A stretch of DNA of 64,000 nt from an uncultured Prevotella sp. (GTDB lineage Bacteria > Bacteroidota > Bacteroidia > Bacteroidales > Bacteroidaceae), in NCBI RefSeq assembly GCF_946407605.1, contig NZ_CAMJOS010000011.1, positions 31,257-95,256 of the forward strand. The letters are read 5' to 3'. Under the pieces are notes generated by a model that ran no database searches, was not told the origin of the DNA, and worked only from the letters and a program-made list of their open reading frames with translations. Position numbers and translations under genes: made by a program. Shown here in pieces: positions 61,614-64,000 of this stretch; within the stretch, counting starts at the first letter, position 1; the number at the start of each line of letters is the position of its first letter.

Positions 61614-62933
61614 ATGCTTACACTTAAACTCATTACAGAGGAAACAGAACGCGTGATTCGCGGTTTGGAGAAGAAACACTTCAAGGGCACCAAAGAAGCC
61701 ATTGACGAAGTGCTCGCCGTGGATCGTCGCCGTCGTGAAGCCCAGCAGGAGCTGGACAAGAACCTTTCAGAGGCCAAGAAGATGGCTGCCCAGATTGGCG
61801 GTCTGATGAAGGAAGGCAAGAAGGCCGAGGCCGAGGCTATCAAGGCTGAGGTGGCCAAGATGAAAGAGACCAACAAGCAGTTGGAAGACACTATGAATCA
61901 GGCACAGGACGAGATGACCCGTCTGCTCTGCCAAATTCCTAATATCCCCTACGACGAAGTGCCCGAGGGCGCTGCCGCCGAGGACAACCGCGTGGTGAAG
62001 TCAAACCTGAAGGAGTGCACGGAGAGCGATACCGTAGGCAACTGGGACGTGAACCCCCAGCTGGGCATCGCCAACCCCCTGCCTCACTGGGAGCTCGCTA
62101 AGAAATACAACCTCATCGATTTCGACCTGGGCGTGAAGATCACCGGTGCCGGCTTCCCCGTCTATATCGGCAAGGGCGCCCGCCTGCAGCGTGCCCTCAT
62201 CAACTTCTTCCTCGACGAGGCCCGCAAGAGCGGCTACACCGAGATTATGCCTCCCACCGTCGTCAACGCCGCCTCTGGCTACGGCACTGGTCAGCTGCCC
62301 GACAAGGAGGGTCAGATGTACCACTGCGAGGTCGATGACTTCTATCTCATCCCCACCGCTGAGGTGCCCGTCACCAACATCTATCGCGACGTGATTCTCG
62401 ACGAGAAGGATCTGCCCATCAAGAACTGTGCTTACACAGAGTGCTTCCGTCGTGAGGCTGGCTCATACGGAAAGGACGTTCGCGGACTGAACCGTCTGCA
62501 CGAGTTCTCGAAGATTGAGATTGTACGTATCGATAAGCCCGAGCACTCAAAGGAGAGCCACAAGGAGATGCTGGAGCACGTTGAGGGTCTGCTCAAGAAA
62601 TTAGAGCTTCCCTATCGTATTCTGCTGCTTTGCGGTGGTGATCAGAGCTTTACAAGCGCTATCTGCTACGACTTCGAGGTTTACTCAGAGGCTCAGGGAC
62701 GCTGGCTCGAGGTTTCGAGTGTATCTAACTTCGATACCTACCAGGCTAACCGCCTGAAGTGCCGCTACCGTAACAGCGAGACCAAGAAGACCGAGTTGTG
62801 TCATACACTGAACGGATCGGCTTTGGCCCTGCCTCGTATCGTGGCTGCCCTGCTGGAGAACAATCAGACCGAAAACGGTATCAAGATTCCAGCAGCACTC
62901 GTACCCTACATGGGTTGCGACATGATTGACTAA
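61614..62933 (+). CDS. serS: Seryl-tRNA synthetase
   Basis: YTECFRREAGSYGKDVRGLNRLHEFSKIE; NGSALALPRIVAALLENNQ. Confidence 0.97.
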   Translation: MLTLKLITEETERVIRGLEKKHFKGTKEAIDEVLAVDRRRREAQQELDKNLSEAKKMAAQIGGLMKEGKKAEAEAIKAEVAKMKETNKQLEDTMNQAQDEMTRLLCQIPNIPYDEVPEGAAAEDNRVVKSNLKECTESDTVGNWDVNPQLGIANPLPHWELAKKYNLIDFDLGVKITGAGFPVYIGKGARLQRALINFFLDEARKSGYTEIMPPTVVNAASGYGTGQLPDKEGQMYHCEVDDFYLIPTAEVPVTNIYRDVILDEKDLPIKNCAYTECFRREAGSYGKDVRGLNRLHEFSKIEIVRIDKPEHSKESHKEMLEHVEGLLKKLELPYRILLLCGGDQSFTSAICYDFEVYSEAQGRWLEVSSVSNFDTYQANRLKCRYRNSETKKTELCHTLNGSALALPRIVAALLENNQTENGIKIPAALVPYMGCDMID

Positions 62934-62957
62934 TTAGTTACACACTAACATAAAAAG

Positions 62958-62997
62958 AGTACACTGACCTCTGCTGGGCCAGTGTACTTTGTTTTTT
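62958..62997 (+). terminator. Rho-independent terminator of serS
   Basis: AGTACACTG...CAGTGTACT then T-rich tract. Confidence 0.8.
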
Positions 62998-63044
62998 ACA
63001 TGTTTGTCCATTAGTGACCCGTTAAAATGGGACGAGTTTAAATA

Positions 63045-64000
63045 TTAATCAAATAGCCCCGGAATGAGGGGACCAAATTGATCTTTGACATCGTTGAAAT
63101 TAGTCTTATCGAACAGGTCTCGAAGGTGAGTTTTGTCTGTCAATGAGATGCTAAGAATCTGCAAGACCTCATAGGTCGATCGTTCTAGTCGCATATCATG
63201 TTGGACAATAGCCACGAGACAGTATGTAATGATAGCCACACTGATTTGTATGCGTACAGCATTCTCCGTCGTACCCCAAAACCTCTTTATCTTTAGATGT
63301 TGCTTGAGCCATTTGAAGAATAGTTCTACCAGCCATCTTTTCTTATAGAGATTTGCGACATCCAATGCGGAAAGCTGCTTTGCATTCGTCAGGAAAGTGA
63401 ACTCACGGTCGTCTTCCTCGTCATAGTAGCGAATGAGTCTGAATGACTCTGGATACTTCTTCTCCGAGAGATAACCAGCCAGTTTTACTTCTGCATCAGT
63501 CAGCACGTTCTTAGGCATTCTTCGCTTCCATTTGACAATCTTGTACTTCTGGTTCGTCTTGGCTCTGACTACGAAGAAAGACTCAGTAAGATGTATCCTA
63601 TAGAGCTCCTTAAACGAGTCATAAGCTCTGTCAAAAATATAGTAAGCATTTGGCTCACAGGAAATTGAAGACATTGCCGTTGAATCATGTTTAGATGCTG
63701 TAGTCACAGTATAGAAGGCCGGAACCTGAGCCTCAATGTCATATAAGACATGGGCTTTGACGCCTCCCTTCTTTCTTCGGAACTTAGCCCATGGGAATGT
63801 TGCCAGACACAACGGGATAGTGGTTGAATCAAAAGCATACTTCTTTCCTGGGATATCCAAGATGTTGGTCGCTCGCTTCTCGCAGGCTTCCTTCATCATA
63901 TAGAAGGCGAAGTCCTCGAAGATCCTGTAGTCACGATTCTGATTAGCTGACGCAAGAGTCGTTTTGGCGATAGGTTCACGACCTAATCCAAGATGGTATT
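63045..64000 (-). mobile_element. IS4-like transposase, partial (5' end beyond the window)
   Basis: DDE-type features (YAFDSTTIPLC, FDRAYDSFKELY, YKKRWLVELFFKWLKQHLKI); frame stays open to 64000 (HLGLGREPIAKTTLASANQNRDYRIFEDFAFY upstream of the ORF-track Met). Confidence 0.88.

Overview
64-kb window from a Bacteroidales chromosome, Prevotellaceae-like by gene content and by the TTTG-N19/20-TAnnTTTG promoters (taxonomy is inference). It is mostly core genome: hisS, purA, def, ruvX, rho, hisGDC, rpsP, mnmE, dinB, rpmB/rpmG, tsaD, map, ruvC, ribE, serS, plus KDPG aldolase/kinase, transporters and regulators. A partial PBP1A-like gene lies at the left edge and a partial IS4-like transposase at the right edge. 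I saw no CRISPR array, tRNA or rRNA. The most interesting signals are non-coding: (i) a ~183-nt RNA with 6S-RNA-like architecture just upstream of ribE; (ii) three intergenic transcription units with good Bacteroidetes promoters and terminators sharing a GCTGTGAAGC apical hairpin; (iii) an HU-like/smalltalk module behind a structured leader, with a second solo copy of that leader 28 kb away and a 25-bp inverted iteron-like repeat upstream; (iv) a pervasive family of degenerate 7-8-bp tandem repeats at gene junctions, supplying stop codons and apparently inserted in frame inside at least three genes. Notable proteins: a GHMP-kinase/nucleotidyltransferase fusion, a kinase-less propeller/AraC regulator, a tandem-module sensor kinase, Rho with a long disordered insert, and a SusD-like protein lacking both lipobox and SusC partner. 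All calls come from reading the sequence; no searches or folding programs were run.
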